Part shown: positions 1 through 8,528 of the stretch, piece by piece
How the letters are laid out: each line of letters begins with the position of its first letter
Numbering within the stretch: position 1 is the stretch's first letter
From: Sphingobium psychrophilum
GTDB lineage: Bacteria > Pseudomonadota > Alphaproteobacteria > Sphingomonadales > Sphingomonadaceae
Length of the DNA stretch: 64,000 nucleotides
Direction of reading: 5' to 3'
NCBI RefSeq assembly: GCF_012927105.1
Contig: NZ_JABBFV010000010.1
Coordinates: 91,317 to 155,316, forward strand
Position numbers and translations under genes: made by a program
Notes under the pieces: generated by a model
Database searches by the model: none
What the model saw: the letters and a program-made list of their open reading frames with translations, nothing else
What the model was told of the DNA's origin: nothing

Positions 1-271
1 TCCCGCCGCCGATCTGGCCGTCGCCGCCGCCTTGGTATCGGCGCTGTCGGAAAAGCCGCTGCCCTCCGACGTCGTCCTGTTCGGGGAGATTGCGCTGTCG
101 AGCGAGATCCGCCCCGTCGCCCACGCCCCGCTGCGGCTGCGCGAATCGGCCAAGCTCGGCTTCAACCGCGCCTTCATCCCCGCGGCTGCGGCCGATGGAG
201 TGAAGGGAATCGCGGTCAGTGGTTTCCGCACCCTCGCGCAGCTTGTTGACCAGATGCTGGGACGCGGATAG
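1..271 (+). CDS. radA: DNA repair protein RadA, C-terminal end (5' truncated by window)
   Basis: The reading frame is open from the first bases of the window and ends with TAG at 269-271, so only the last ~90 residues are present. They match the Lon-protease-like C-terminal domain of RadA/Sms, with the characteristic stretch around FGEIALSSEIRPVAHAPLRL followed by a Lys/Gly/Phe motif. RadA is a RecA-like ATPase that helps process recombination intermediates. The ATPase and zinc-finger parts lie outside the window. cvpA follows 11 bases later, an order common in alphaproteobacteria. An internal ATG at 32 is not the start, because homologous sequence continues upstream of it. Confidence 0.88.
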   Translation, partial: PAADLAVAAALVSALSEKPLPSDVVLFGEIALSSEIRPVAHAPLRLRESAKLGFNRAFIPAAAADGVKGIAVSGFRTLAQLVDQMLGRG

Positions 272-282
272 CCACAGGCGCA

Positions 283-801
283 ATGAACGCCATCGACATA
301 TCTGTCCTGCTCGCCATCGGCGGTTGCGCTATATTGGGCCTCATGCGCGGTTTCGTGCTGGAAACCCTCTCGCTCATCGCCTGGGTGCTGGCGATCTTCT
401 GCATCCGCCTGTTCCACGCCTCGGTCGCCGAAGTGCTGACACCCTTTATCGGCACCGCCAGCGGCGCGGCGATCCTGGCGCTGGCGCTGGTGTTCGGCGT
501 GACCTTCGGCGCGGGCAAGATGATCGCCCACGTCATCGGCCGCCGCACCCGCCAGTCCGTGCTCGGGCCTGTTGATCGCGTGCTGGGCGCTGGCTTCGGC
601 GCCGTTAAGGGCCTGATCGGCGCGACCCTGCTCTTCCTCGCCTTCAGCCTGGTCTATGACACTTTCTACGGCAGCGGCGCGCGTCGCCCGGACTGGCTGT
701 CGGACGCCCGCACCTATCCGCTACTCAACGCCAGCGGTCAGGCGATCAGCGAATTTCTGGCCGAACAGCGCGCGAAAAAGCCGGTTGTTGAGGATAGGTG
801 A
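283..801 (+). CDS. cvpA: CvpA family membrane protein
   Basis: A 172-residue protein with four hydrophobic segments (roughly residues 5-25, 30-50, 65-90 and 105-125) and a polar C-terminus, the usual size and layout of CvpA (colicin V production / purF-linked inner membrane protein). The N-terminal segment ending GLMRGFVLETLSLIAW is typical of the family. Its molecular role is poorly defined; it is linked to envelope homeostasis and colicin V export. It starts 11 bases after radA and is probably co-transcribed with it. An extragenic palindrome lies just downstream. Confidence 0.87.
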   Translation: MNAIDISVLLAIGGCAILGLMRGFVLETLSLIAWVLAIFCIRLFHASVAEVLTPFIGTASGAAILALALVFGVTFGAGKMIAHVIGRRTRQSVLGPVDRVLGAGFGAVKGLIGATLLFLAFSLVYDTFYGSGARRPDWLSDARTYPLLNASGQAISEFLAEQRAKKPVVEDR

Positions 802-807
802 ATGAGA

Positions 808-927
808 TTCGTTCGTCCTGAGTAGCCATTGAGCGAAGTCGAAATGGCGTATCGAAGGATAGGGCTTGGCACTGATGCTTCGATACGGGCCATCGACAAG
901 CTCAGGCCCTACTCAGCACGAACGGAT
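808..927. repeat. Extragenic palindromic repeat, family A (variant)
   Basis: The left arm carries TTCGTTCGTCCTGAGTAG and GAGCGAAGTCGAAATGG. The right arm carries the inverse, CCCTACTCAGCACGAACGG. It fills the gap between convergent cvpA and the minus-strand SDR gene. Related GAGCGAAGTCGAGAA-type sequences occur at 3017-3085, 22044-22072 and 25206-25284. The element could fold into a long imperfect hairpin and may act as a bidirectional terminator. Confidence 0.7.
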
Positions 928-952
928 GATGTGGAGCAATAGAAGGACAGCC

Positions 953-1870
953 TCACAGCCACCCCTTCTCCCGATAGGCCGCCGCCGTCGCTTGCAACCC
1001 GTCCTGTGTCTTCACCTGCGGCAACCATAGCCGCTTGGGCGGTTGCTTGCGCTTCGCCACCACCCAGTCGGGATGGCAGAAATAATCGACCCGGTCGGGG
1101 GTCAGCTTCGCGTTCTTGCCGCGCACCATCCGGTCGGTCCGCGCCGCGACGTTCAACAGCCATTCCGGCGTGGCGAAAGTCCGCACCGCCCGCCCGACCG
1201 CCCGGCCGATCGCTGACCCAAAATCCCGATGATCCCATCCGCCCGGCGTGCCGTCATCCACCTCATAGGTGCGCGTCAGGCTGTTCTCGCGTTCCTGCGT
1301 CAACGCCAGCAATAGCGCCGCCAGATCGCTTACATGGATCACCGACAGCCGCCCGCCCGGCGGCAGCAGCATGACGCCGCGCTTGGCCATGCGGAACAGT
1401 TCCAGCATCTCGCGGTCGCCCGGCCCGTAAATGGCGGGCGGGCGCACGATCGTCCAATCCAGGCCGCTCGCCTTCACATGTTTTTCGGCCAGTTCCTTGG
1501 ACCAGCCATAATCGGACAAGCCCGGCTCCCGCGCCGCCAGCGACGACACATGGATCAGTCGCTTGATCCCGCGTTTGCGCATCGCATCGACCACCGCCAT
1601 GGTGCCACGCGCATTGCCCGCTTCAAACCCCTCGCGGTCGGGCGCGTTCACCACGCCTGCGATATGGATCACCGCATCGGCGTCGCGCACCAGCGTATCG
1701 AGCGCGGCGCTATCCTCCAGCGACCCATGCACCCATTTCAGCCTGGCGCGCGGCGGCTGCGCCCGACGGGTCAGCGCGTTGATGCGCAGCCCGTCGCTCA
1801 GCGCCTGCTCCAGCGTCTCGGCACCGACGAATCCCGTCGCGCCGGTCATGGCAATTCGCATCTGCTGCAT
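953..1870 (-). CDS. NAD(P)-dependent epimerase/dehydratase (extended SDR)
   Basis: A 305-residue extended short-chain dehydrogenase. The Rossmann nucleotide motif GATGFVG is at residues 10-16, HVSS is at about 107-110, and the catalytic YxxxK is YGWSK (Tyr121, Lys125), so it should be an active NAD(P) oxidoreductase. The C-terminal substrate domain resembles NDUFA9-like and nucleoside-sugar epimerase-like proteins, but the substrate cannot be told. It starts 5 bases after the proB stop on the same strand, so it sits in an obg-proB-SDR transcription unit. An ATG at 1861 is an alternative start. Confidence 0.85.
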   Translation of the reverse strand: MQQMRIAMTGATGFVGAETLEQALSDGLRINALTRRAQPPRARLKWVHGSLEDSAALDTLVRDADAVIHIAGVVNAPDREGFEAGNARGTMAVVDAMRKRGIKRLIHVSSLAAREPGLSDYGWSKELAEKHVKASGLDWTIVRPPAIYGPGDREMLELFRMAKRGVMLLPPGGRLSVIHVSDLAALLLALTQERENSLTRTYEVDDGTPGGWDHRDFGSAIGRAVGRAVRTFATPEWLLNVAARTDRMVRGKNAKLTPDRVDYFCHPDWVVAKRKQPPKRLWLPQVKTQDGLQATAAAYREKGWL

Positions 1871-1875
1871 GTCTC

Positions 1876-3006
1876 TCAGACCATCGCCATATGGTCGCGA
1901 TGGACCAGCACCGATCGCGGCATTTCGCCCAGCAACGCTGCGATGTCGTCGCTGCGTTTGCCTGCGATCTTCGCCGCGGCCTCGCTGTCATATTCGATCA
2001 GCCCGCGCGCGATCACCCGGCCATCCTGCGCCACGATATCGATCACGTCGCCCCGATCGAACACGCCCTCGACACTGGCGACCCCGGCGGGCAGCAGGCT
2101 GTTGCCCTTGCCCAGCGCCTTTTCCGCCCCCGCGTCGACGATGATCCGCCCGCGCGTGGTCAGACGCCCGGCCAGCCAACCCTTGCGCGCGCCTTTGCCT
2201 TGTGCGGCCAGGAAGATCGACCCCTTGCCGCCACCCGCCCAACGCGACAGCGGCGCATCGACTTCGCCCGAAATGATCGCCAGATGCGCGCCCGCGCCGG
2301 TCGCGATCCGCGCCGCCTGGATCTTCGACACCATGCCGCCCGATCCCATGCCGGATGCCGACCCGTCATCGGCCATCGCCGCGATCCGCGCGTCGATCGT
2401 CTCTATCGTTTCAATCAGCATGGCGCTCGCATCGGCGTGCGGGTTGGCGGTGTAAAGCCCGTCGACATCGGAAAGCAGCACAACCGCGTCAGCCCGTGCC
2501 GCCTGTCCGATGCGCGCCGCCAGCCGGTCATTGTCGCCGAAACGGATTTCAGCCGTCGCCACGCTGTCATTCTCATTGACCACCGGCACGACATTCAGCG
2601 CCATCAGCCGCTCCAGCGTCGCCGAGGCATTGAGGTAGCGGCGGCGATTTTCCAGGTCGTCCAGCGTGACCAGCATCTGCGCGGCGGTGATGCCCTTTTC
2701 ATCGAGCAGGCTGGCCCAGCATTGCGACAAAGCGATCTGCCCCGTCGCCGCCGCCGCCTGCGCATCCTCCAGCGACCCGCGTCCCCCCTTGGGCAGCTTC
2801 AGCCGCCGCGCGCCCAGCGCGATCGCGCCCGACGACACGATGATGACCTGCTGGCCCGCCGCCCGGCGTGCCGCAACATCGGAAACCAGCGTGCGCAGCC
2901 AGTCCACCCGCACTGCGCCGGTTGGATCGACCAGCAGCGCCGACCCGATCTTAACGACCAGGCGGCGGACCAGGGCAGGGGGGAAACCGGAAAGGGGAGA
3001 GGTCAC
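1876..3006 (-). CDS. proB: Glutamate 5-kinase
   Basis: Catalyses ATP-dependent phosphorylation of L-glutamate, the first step of proline synthesis. The amino-acid-kinase domain shows KIGSALL near residue 19, VSSGAIALG near 57, NEND near 144, FGDNDRLAA near 156 and LSDVDGLY near 178. The C-terminal ~90 residues are a PUA domain. With the GTG start at 3006 the protein has 376 residues, the usual family length. A longer frame begins at 3054 but would start inside a palindromic repeat, so it was not chosen. It follows obg on the minus strand, with a family A repeat in the spacer. Confidence 0.93.
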   Translation of the reverse strand: MTSPLSGFPPALVRRLVVKIGSALLVDPTGAVRVDWLRTLVSDVAARRAAGQQVIIVSSGAIALGARRLKLPKGGRGSLEDAQAAAATGQIALSQCWASLLDEKGITAAQMLVTLDDLENRRRYLNASATLERLMALNVVPVVNENDSVATAEIRFGDNDRLAARIGQAARADAVVLLSDVDGLYTANPHADASAMLIETIETIDARIAAMADDGSASGMGSGGMVSKIQAARIATGAGAHLAIISGEVDAPLSRWAGGGKGSIFLAAQGKGARKGWLAGRLTTRGRIIVDAGAEKALGKGNSLLPAGVASVEGVFDRGDVIDIVAQDGRVIARGLIEYDSEAAAKIAGKRSDDIAALLGEMPRSVLVHRDHMAMV

Positions 3007-3016
3007 AGGCAAATGG

Positions 3017-3085
3017 TCCGTTCGGTTCGAGCGAAGTCGAGAACCGTCATGCACCCGCGTCTCGACTTCGCTCGCAGCGAACGGG
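3017..3085. repeat. Extragenic palindromic repeat, family A
   Basis: Imperfect inverted repeat between obg and proB. The left arm contains TCGAGCGAAGTCGAGAA and the right arm TCTCGACTTCGCTCG, both flanked by CCGTTCG/CGAACGG. The same core recurs elsewhere in the window, so this is a dispersed intergenic element rather than a gene-specific signal. Confidence 0.8.
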
Positions 3086-3100
3086 TGTCATGCACATCGC

Positions 3101-4198
3101 CTAGATCGGCGACCACGCTCCGTCGCTCTCTTTTCCCGCCTCCTCGGAAGCCTCACGGGCATCCTCGTCCATCATCAGCAGCACCGCGTCGAGCAGCAGG
3201 CCCACGCCCTCGCCGGTCGCGCCGGAAATGATGAACACATCCTCCACGCCCGCTTCGTCGCGCAACTGGTCGGCGATGTCTTCCATCAGCTCCTGCCCAA
3301 GCAGATCGCCCTTGTTGAGCACCACGATCTGCGGCTTTTCGTCCAGCCCTTCGCCATAGGCGGCCAGTTCTTCGGTGACGATGTGAAACGCTTCGACCGG
3401 ATCGTCGACGGTGGCGTCGATCAGGTGCAGCAGCACGCGACACCGTTCGATATGGCCCAGGAAGCGGTCGCCGATGCCCACGCCCTCCGCCGCGCCCGCG
3501 ATCAGGCCCGGAATGTCCGCCAGCACGAATTCGCGATCCTTGTGCAGCACCACACCCAATTGTGGCTTGGTGGTGGTGAAGGCATAGGCGCCGACCTTCG
3601 CCTTGGTGTTGGTAACCTGGTTGATAAGCGTCGACTTGCCCGCATTGGGCATCCCTACCAGGCCGACGTCGGCTAGCAGCTTCAGCCGCAGCCATACCCA
3701 CAGTTCCTGGCCCGGCCAGCCCGTGCCATGCTGGCGCGGCGCGCGGTTGGTGCTGGTCTTGTAGGACATGTTGCCCCGGCCACCGTCGCCGCCGCGCAGG
3801 AAGGTGACGCGCTGCCCGACCTCGGTGAAGTCGGCCAGCACGTCCTGATCCTCATAATCAGGAATGCCGTCCTCGTCCTCGCTGCCTTCGATCGGCTTGG
3901 GGTCGGACAAGATCTGCGTGCCCACCGGCACCTTGATGATCAGATCCTTGCCGCCCGCGCCATAGCGGTTCTTGCCCATGCCGGGCGTGCCGCGCTGCGC
4001 CTTGAAATGCTGGGTGTAGCGGAAGTCGATCAGGGTATTGAGGCCCTGGACCGCTTCGAAGATGATGTCGCCGCCCTTGCCGCCGTTACCGCCGTCGGGG
4101 CCGCCATATTCCTCATATTTTTCGCGACGAAAACTGACCGCGCCGGGGCCGCCCCAGCCGGATTTGATGTAGATTTTGGCTTGATCGAGAAAATGCAT
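3101..4198 (-). CDS. obg: GTPase Obg (CgtA), ribosome assembly
   Basis: A 365-residue essential GTPase that acts on the 50S subunit and in growth and stress control. The Gly-rich Obg fold covers about residues 1-160 (GGPDGGNGGKGGD near 32-44). The G domain has the P-loop GMPNAGKST (182-190), switch I TTT (208-210), DIPG (228-231) and NKGD (295-298). ATG at 4198 begins the conserved MHFLDQAKIYIK. A frame extending to 4225 adds nine residues not seen in the family. It heads the obg-proB-SDR set and normally follows rplU-rpmA, which here lie 3 kb away. Confidence 0.96.
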   Translation of the reverse strand: MHFLDQAKIYIKSGWGGPGAVSFRREKYEEYGGPDGGNGGKGGDIIFEAVQGLNTLIDFRYTQHFKAQRGTPGMGKNRYGAGGKDLIIKVPVGTQILSDPKPIEGSEDEDGIPDYEDQDVLADFTEVGQRVTFLRGGDGGRGNMSYKTSTNRAPRQHGTGWPGQELWVWLRLKLLADVGLVGMPNAGKSTLINQVTNTKAKVGAYAFTTTKPQLGVVLHKDREFVLADIPGLIAGAAEGVGIGDRFLGHIERCRVLLHLIDATVDDPVEAFHIVTEELAAYGEGLDEKPQIVVLNKGDLLGQELMEDIADQLRDEAGVEDVFIISGATGEGVGLLLDAVLLMMDEDAREASEEAGKESDGAWSPI

Positions 4199-4228
4199 GG
4201 GCGGCCCATAGCGCCATCCGGGCAATAA

Positions 4229-4846
4229 TTAAACCTTAGCTTGCGCCGCCATCGCCGCGGCCTCCTGCATCAGCGCGAATGTCAGGCTGCGCGTGGCGAT
4301 TTCGCGCGCTTTTTCGCGCGGCAGGGCGAGCGCGGCAGCCATCGCCCCGCCCAGCTGCGAATCGCCCAGCGCCAGCAGGACGAGCATCAGCGTATTGTCG
4401 CGGATCAGTTCGGCCAGATGCGGGGTCCGCGCGGTCGCCGCCAGTTTGTCGACCAGCCGGTGGATCGCCTCCACCACCGGGTCCAGCGCATCCTCATTGC
4501 CCGACGCCAGCATCCAGCTTGCCAGCGCACCCGCACCCTCCCGGTCGAACGCATCGAACGTCATGTCGACGATGGTGCGCGGGCTGACCTCGCCGCGTCG
4601 CGCCGCATCCACCGCCTCGCCGATCTTGGTGGTGATCGTGTCGGCCAGATGCGCCGCCAGCGCTTTCTGCAATCCCGCGGCCGATCCGAAATGGTGCAGC
4701 AGATTGGCGTGGGTGCGCCCGACCCGCCCGGCCACGGCCTTGAGCGTCACCGCCTGCGGCCCCGACTCGATCAGCAGATCGCGGGCCGCCTCCACGGCGA
4801 CAAGGCGGCTTTCATCCGGGCTAAGACGCGCGCGCTTTATTGACAT
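4229..4846 (-). CDS. TetR family transcriptional regulator
   Basis: A 205-residue TetR/AcrR repressor. The N-terminal helix-turn-helix spans about residues 10-58 and includes the family signature around HANLLHHFGSAAGLQKAL, where the usual Y in LYHHF is replaced by L. The C-terminal part is the variable ligand-binding region. It is divergent from the metal-dependent hydrolase gene at 4901, separated by 54 bases that contain a perfect 14-bp palindrome, so it probably represses itself and that gene. ATG at 4846 is preferred over a frame start at 4858. Confidence 0.87.
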   Translation of the reverse strand: MSIKRARLSPDESRLVAVEAARDLLIESGPQAVTLKAVAGRVGRTHANLLHHFGSAAGLQKALAAHLADTITTKIGEAVDAARRGEVSPRTIVDMTFDAFDREGAGALASWMLASGNEDALDPVVEAIHRLVDKLAATARTPHLAELIRDNTLMLVLLALGDSQLGGAMAAALALPREKAREIATRSLTFALMQEAAAMAAQAKV

Positions 4847-4865
4847 GATTGTAAGCAACTCTTAT

Positions 4866-4879
4866 TTACATCAATGTAA
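4866..4879. promoter_or_regulatory. Candidate TetR operator
   Basis: Perfect dyad TTACAT-CA-ATGTAA in the 54-base gap between the divergent TetR gene and the hydrolase gene. A further GTAAG half-site lies at about 4851. Position and symmetry fit a TetR-family operator controlling both genes. No binding has been shown. Confidence 0.6.
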
Positions 4880-4900
4880 GTAACGACCGGAGACATATCC

Positions 4901-5752
4901 ATGACCCCGACCGACCTCACCATAACGCCCCGCGACCGCCGTTTCGGACGGGATCGCGTGACGGCGCGACATTGGCTGAACGGCGATCCGATCGCCACGG
5001 CTTTCTTCAATGCGCTGTCGATCACCTTCCCGCGCGGCGAAGCCTATTTCATCGATAGCGTTCGCACTTTCCGCGATGGTGTTCCGGCCAGGCTGGCGGG
5101 CGAGATCGCCGCTTTCACCAAACAGGAAGTCGTCCACAGCCGCGAACATCTCGCCTTCAACCGGCAGGTGACCGACCATGGCTATGACGTGTCCCGCCTC
5201 GACGCCGACGTGACGATGATGTTGGACCTCGCCAAACAACGCCCGCCGATCGCCAGCCTGGCCGCGACCATGGCGCTGGAGCATTTCACCGCCATCCTCG
5301 CCCATGAACTGCTCAGCGACCCGCGCCATCTAGACGGCGCCGACCCGGAAAGCGCCGCCCTGTGGCGCTGGCACGCGATCGAGGAGATCGAGCATAAGGG
5401 CGTGGCGCACGACACCTGGGTCCATGCCACGCGCGACTGGAGCCGGTTCAAGCGCTGGTGGGTGAAGACCGCTATGATGCTGGTCGTGACGAAGCATTTC
5501 CTCCACCACCGCGCCCGCGGCATGATGGACCTGCTGCGGCAGGACGGTGTTACAGGCTATCGGGCCTGGGGCGGGTTGCTGCGTTATGCGCTGGTCCGGC
5601 CGGGTATAGTGCGCCGGGTGGCGCGGCCGTGGCTCGGCTATTTCCTGCCCGGCTTCCATCCGTGGCAGGTCGACGACCGCGCACTCATCGCCCTGGCCGA
5701 CAGCCCCTATGCGCATGCACGGCAAGGCGGCGTACTCCCCTCCGCCGCTTGA
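4901..5752 (+). CDS. Predicted metal-dependent hydrolase (PF10118 family)
   Basis: A 283-residue protein of the COG3687/PF10118 family, helical proteins with conserved Glu and His residues in a ferritin-like arrangement. Visible signatures are FPRGEAYFIDSVR, the EVVHSREHLAFN region, MALEHFTA and HAIEEIEHKGVA, which supply candidate metal ligands. The true reaction is not established for the family. It is divergent from a TetR regulator with a shared palindromic operator, suggesting induction by a small molecule, possibly a lipid or aromatic compound. The start follows a GGAGAC ribosome-binding sequence. Confidence 0.82.
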   Translation: MTPTDLTITPRDRRFGRDRVTARHWLNGDPIATAFFNALSITFPRGEAYFIDSVRTFRDGVPARLAGEIAAFTKQEVVHSREHLAFNRQVTDHGYDVSRLDADVTMMLDLAKQRPPIASLAATMALEHFTAILAHELLSDPRHLDGADPESAALWRWHAIEEIEHKGVAHDTWVHATRDWSRFKRWWVKTAMMLVVTKHFLHHRARGMMDLLRQDGVTGYRAWGGLLRYALVRPGIVRRVARPWLGYFLPGFHPWQVDDRALIALADSPYAHARQGGVLPSAA

Positions 5753-5783
5753 CCGAAAGAAAGCGGAGCGCTCTTATCGGCGC

Positions 5784-6317
5784 ATGACCGATGCCCCCAC
5801 ACTCGAAACTATTCGCTTGGTCCTCCGCCCTCACCGGGTCACTGATTATGCCGCCTGCGCGGCGCTGTGGGCCGATGCAGACGTCGTCCGCCACATTGGC
5901 GGCGTCCCGCTCGACAGGCAGGCGGTCTGGTTCCGCATCCTGCGCTACGCCGGCATGTGGTCGCTGCTCGGCTACGGCATGTGGGTGATCGAGGAGCGCG
6001 ACAGCGGCGCCTTTCTGGGCGAAGCGGGACTGCTGAATGCCGAAAGAGGCCTTGCCGAACTGGAAGGCGTGCCGGAAGCCGGTTGGGTGCTCGGCCCGCA
6101 AGCCTGGGGCAGGGGGATCGCCACCGAAGCGATGCAGGCGATCCTCGCCTGGAGCGACGCCCATCTCGAAGCGCCCTCGCTCCGCTGCATCATCGATCCG
6201 GGCAATGCGGCGTCGATCAAGGTTGCGCAGAAGCTGGGCTTCCAGGCGCTGACCGACACGCAACTGGGCGGAAAGCCGACGCGCGTGTTCGATCGGCCCA
6301 AGCATCCTCCCCAATGA
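5784..6317 (+). CDS. GNAT family N-acetyltransferase
   Basis: A 177-residue acetyltransferase of the RimJ/RimL type (PF13302). It begins TLETIRLVLRPHRVTDY and carries the acetyl-CoA loop QAWGRGIATEAM at about residue 110, then an N-A-A-S-x-K-V-A-x-K-L-G-F motif that closes the fold. The substrate is unknown. The chosen ATG at 5784 removes 25 residues of unlikely sequence that overlap the preceding gene's end. It converges on another GNAT gene on the minus strand; the two are only ~33% alike by eye and are not a recent duplication. Confidence 0.86.
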   Translation: MTDAPTLETIRLVLRPHRVTDYAACAALWADADVVRHIGGVPLDRQAVWFRILRYAGMWSLLGYGMWVIEERDSGAFLGEAGLLNAERGLAELEGVPEAGWVLGPQAWGRGIATEAMQAILAWSDAHLEAPSLRCIIDPGNAASIKVAQKLGFQALTDTQLGGKPTRVFDRPKHPPQ

Positions 6318-6332
6318 CGGGGAGGCGGCTGT

Positions 6333-6908
6333 TCACGCCGCCATCGGGACTACAGCATCGCGATAAAGGTCCATCGCCGGATCGTTGCTTTGTCGACCCG
6401 CATCGCCTTCTTCGAACAACAGACAATCGACCAGGGCGTCGCGGCCCAGGCTGTAGCGCTGCGTGGTCTGTCCGCTGAAACGGAAGCCCAGCTTGCGCAG
6501 GACATTGCCCGACGCGCGATTGTCGGCAAAGTGGCTGGCGCGGATATCGCGCACGCCATTGGCGCGCGCCATGCCCAACACGGCGCGCGCGGCTTCAGTG
6601 GCAAACCCCAGCCCCCAGTAGGGACGGGCGATCCAATAGCCGAGTTCCGGCGCGCCATCCTCGTCCAGATGCACGCCGCATCCGCCGACCAGGCGCGGTG
6701 CGCCCTGGGTGCGGGTGAACGCCAGCAGGCGCGGCAATTGCGGATGCTGCGGCAGCGCTAGGAACGCCTGCGCATCGTCCAATCCATAGGGGCTGGGCGC
6801 GTGGGCCAGATTGCGCAGGATTGCGGGGTCGCCGATGGCCTGGGCCAGCGTGGCGGCATCTTCCATCCAGCCCGGACGCAGGAGCAGGCGGGGGGTACGG
6901 GCAAACAT
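6333..6908 (-). CDS. GNAT family N-acetyltransferase
   Basis: A 191-residue RimJ/RimL-like acetyltransferase. It opens FARTPRLLLRPGWMEDA, has GYWIARPYWGLGFATEAA as the acetyl-CoA binding loop, and shows the NRASGNVLRKLGF motif. A strong ribosome-binding sequence (AAGAGGAGAGA) lies just upstream of the ATG at 6908, which decides the start; a longer open frame reaches 7157 but lacks homology-like sequence. The substrate is unknown. It lies downstream of the rpmA terminator and is probably transcribed separately. Confidence 0.86.
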   Translation of the reverse strand: MFARTPRLLLRPGWMEDAATLAQAIGDPAILRNLAHAPSPYGLDDAQAFLALPQHPQLPRLLAFTRTQGAPRLVGGCGVHLDEDGAPELGYWIARPYWGLGFATEAARAVLGMARANGVRDIRASHFADNRASGNVLRKLGFRFSGQTTQRYSLGRDALVDCLLFEEGDAGRQSNDPAMDLYRDAVVPMAA

Positions 6909-7213
6909 TCTCGTCTCTCCTCTTATCAGCGCGCTTAGCCGCCAATCATGACGACTTCGCGACGCATTGTTCTGGATGGTTCCCCGCCCGCAAGACGCGC
7001 GAGAAGGCGTGGAGTTCCAGAGGCTTGAGGGAAATCGGAAGAGAACTGCACCCTTGTCGGTCGGCCGCGTTCCGGCAAAGAACGGGCAACGGAAAAAGGG
7101 GCGCTCCCATGAAAGGAGCGCCCCTTGTTTCCCTCGAAAACCGGCGGTTGCTGTCAAAGCCCTACCGGGAGGATCGCCCCTATTGTGGGGGACGATCCGT
7201 CATCGATCGTCCG
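6909..7213. other. Intergenic region downstream of rpmA
   Basis: About 305 bases without a convincing gene. It holds the rho-independent terminator at 7093-7124 and, closer to the rpmA stop, a second hairpin at about 7170-7198 (GGATCG-CCCC ... GGGG-GA-CGATCC). The remainder (6925-7090) would contain the promoter of the minus-strand GNAT gene; I see no clear -35/-10 pair. Confidence 0.6.
7093..7124 (-). terminator. Rho-independent terminator of rplU-rpmA
   Basis: Perfect 10-bp stem GGGGCGCTCC/GGAGCGCCCC (7098-7107 and 7115-7124) with a 7-base loop. On the minus strand it is followed by five T residues. It lies 90 bases beyond the rpmA stop. Confidence 0.9.
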
Positions 7214-7483
7214 TTATTCGGCTGCCAGGGCCATTGCGTCGACCGACACATATTTGCGGCCGAGCTTGCCGGTGTGGAATACCACGCGACCTTCGTTCAG
7301 CGCGAACAGCGTGTGGTCCTTGCCGATGCCCACATTGCGGCCCGGATAGACGCGGGTGCCGCGCTGGCGAATGATGATGTTGCCGCCGATCACTTCCTGA
7401 CCGCCGAACTTCTTCACGCCAAGGCGCTTCGACTCAGAATCGCGACCGTTACGCGACGAACCGCCAGCTTTTTTATGTGCCAT
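7214..7483 (-). CDS. rpmA: 50S ribosomal protein bL27
   Basis: An 89-residue ribosomal protein bL27, located near the peptidyl transferase centre. It begins [16 protein letters not shown], the invariant N-terminus, and keeps [12 protein letters not shown]. There is no N-terminal extension of the cleaved Firmicutes type. It follows rplU by 35 bases on the same strand and ends before a strong terminator. Confidence 0.98.
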   Translation of the reverse strand: MAHKKAGGSSRNGRDSESKRLGVKKFGGQEVIGGNIIIRQRGTRVYPGRNVGIGKDHTLFALNEGRVVFHTGKLGRKYVSVDAMALAAE

Positions 7484-7518
7484 TGTCTAAACTCCTGGAA
7501 TATTCTGGCGCGAAGCGA

Positions 7519-7884
7519 TCAGGCTTCGGCAGCAGCCGGCGCTGCGTCTTGGGTCGTGGCAGCGGCCTTGTCGGCCTTCTTGCTTTCGCCACCGATCGAC
7601 AGGATCCGCAGGATCGTGTGATTCTGGCGGTGGCCGTTCTTGCGGCGATAATTGTGACGGCGGCGCTTCTTGAAGACGATGACCTTCTCGCCCTTCGCCT
7701 GCGCGATGATTTCCGCCGCAACGGTCAGCTTGGCTACGTCCTTCAGGTCGCCGCCTTCGCCGGCCAGCAGGACATCACCCAGCGTCACCTGGTCGCCGGC
7801 TTCGCCAGCCATCTTTTCAACGACGATCTTGTCTCCGGCGGCGACGCGATACTGCTTGCCGCCTGTGCGCACGATAGCGAACAT
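7519..7884 (-). CDS. rplU: 50S ribosomal protein bL21
   Basis: A 121-residue bL21. It begins [14 protein letters not shown] and has the conserved basic block [15 protein letters not shown] near residue 79. The last ~20 residues are an Ala/Lys-rich extension common in alphaproteobacteria. The start at 7884 is fixed by the family N-terminus; a longer frame to 7995 runs into the leader. A small hairpin (ATCTGC/GCAGAT at 7906-7922) sits in the leader, whose role is unknown. Confidence 0.97.
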   Translation of the reverse strand: MFAIVRTGGKQYRVAAGDKIVVEKMAGEAGDQVTLGDVLLAGEGGDLKDVAKLTVAAEIIAQAKGEKVIVFKKRRRHNYRRKNGHRQNHTILRILSIGGESKKADKAAATTQDAAPAAAEA

Positions 7885-8074
7885 GGCTTGTCTCTTCTCG
7901 TTCAAATCTGCTTTACGCAGATCACCAAAGACATGACGCCTTAGCCGACCCGCGCGGGAATGTGGCCCGTTAGTGGAATGACTCGCACCTGTCAACCGAT
8001 GGCGGCGCAGGACGGGGGTGGTTTTCCGGCTTTATCATGCCTATCTTGGCGGCAGATAAGGGAATAGCGACTAT

Positions 8075-8470
8075 ATGCGGCACGCCACGGGGCAGGGATG
8101 GAACGGGAAGGGCGCAACCCTGCGCCTGCCTGTCCTTATCGCCTTGTGGACGCTGATTCTGGTCACCTTGCTGTCCGCGCTGGCACCGCTTGGGCCACCG
8201 CTCAGCCGCGCGACCGGCTCGGCTTTCAATCCCGCCACTACCGATGTCGTGCTCAAGGCGCGCACCCAGGCGGTGTCGCCTGTGGTGGCGGCACCGCGCC
8301 CCGATGGCGACGGCACGCCACCCCTGATTCTGGCCCTCGCCGTCGCTATCATCCTGTTGGTCGGCCGGCATGTCCGGCCGATCGACCCTGCGGCTCGTTT
8401 TTCCCAAACCCCCCGTTCCTACGCCCCGGCGCGCACCCGTCGCGCCCGCGCGCCGCCCGCCGCTTCCTGA
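8075..8470 (+). CDS. Hypothetical protein with two membrane segments
   Basis: A 131-residue protein that I do not recognise as a named family. It has a short basic N-terminus, a hydrophobic segment at about residues 18-42, a polar middle, a second hydrophobic segment at about 83-97, and a Pro/Arg-rich tail. The middle (TGSAFNPATTDVVLKAR) reads like real protein, and codon third positions are GC-rich as in neighbours. It is divergent from rplU and may be co-transcribed with the 41-residue gene that follows. Confidence 0.55.
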   Translation: MRHATGQGWNGKGATLRLPVLIALWTLILVTLLSALAPLGPPLSRATGSAFNPATTDVVLKARTQAVSPVVAAPRPDGDGTPPLILALAVAIILLVGRHVRPIDPAARFSQTPRSYAPARTRRARAPPAAS

Positions 8471-8528
8471 CGATTCGCTTCTCCGCCCGCGCATCCCCGC
8501 GGGCTTTCGTCGGAAGAAGGAGCATCCC

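Noticed and set aside
3006..3054. Start of proB at 3054
   Set aside because: It would place the first 16 codons in a palindromic repeat; GTG at 3006 gives the normal family length.
1891..3231. A 446-codon plus-strand frame across proB
   Set aside because: proB is complete on the other strand with all kinase motifs.
5784..6908. Recent duplication of the two GNAT genes
   Set aside because: They are convergent and differ throughout apart from general family motifs.
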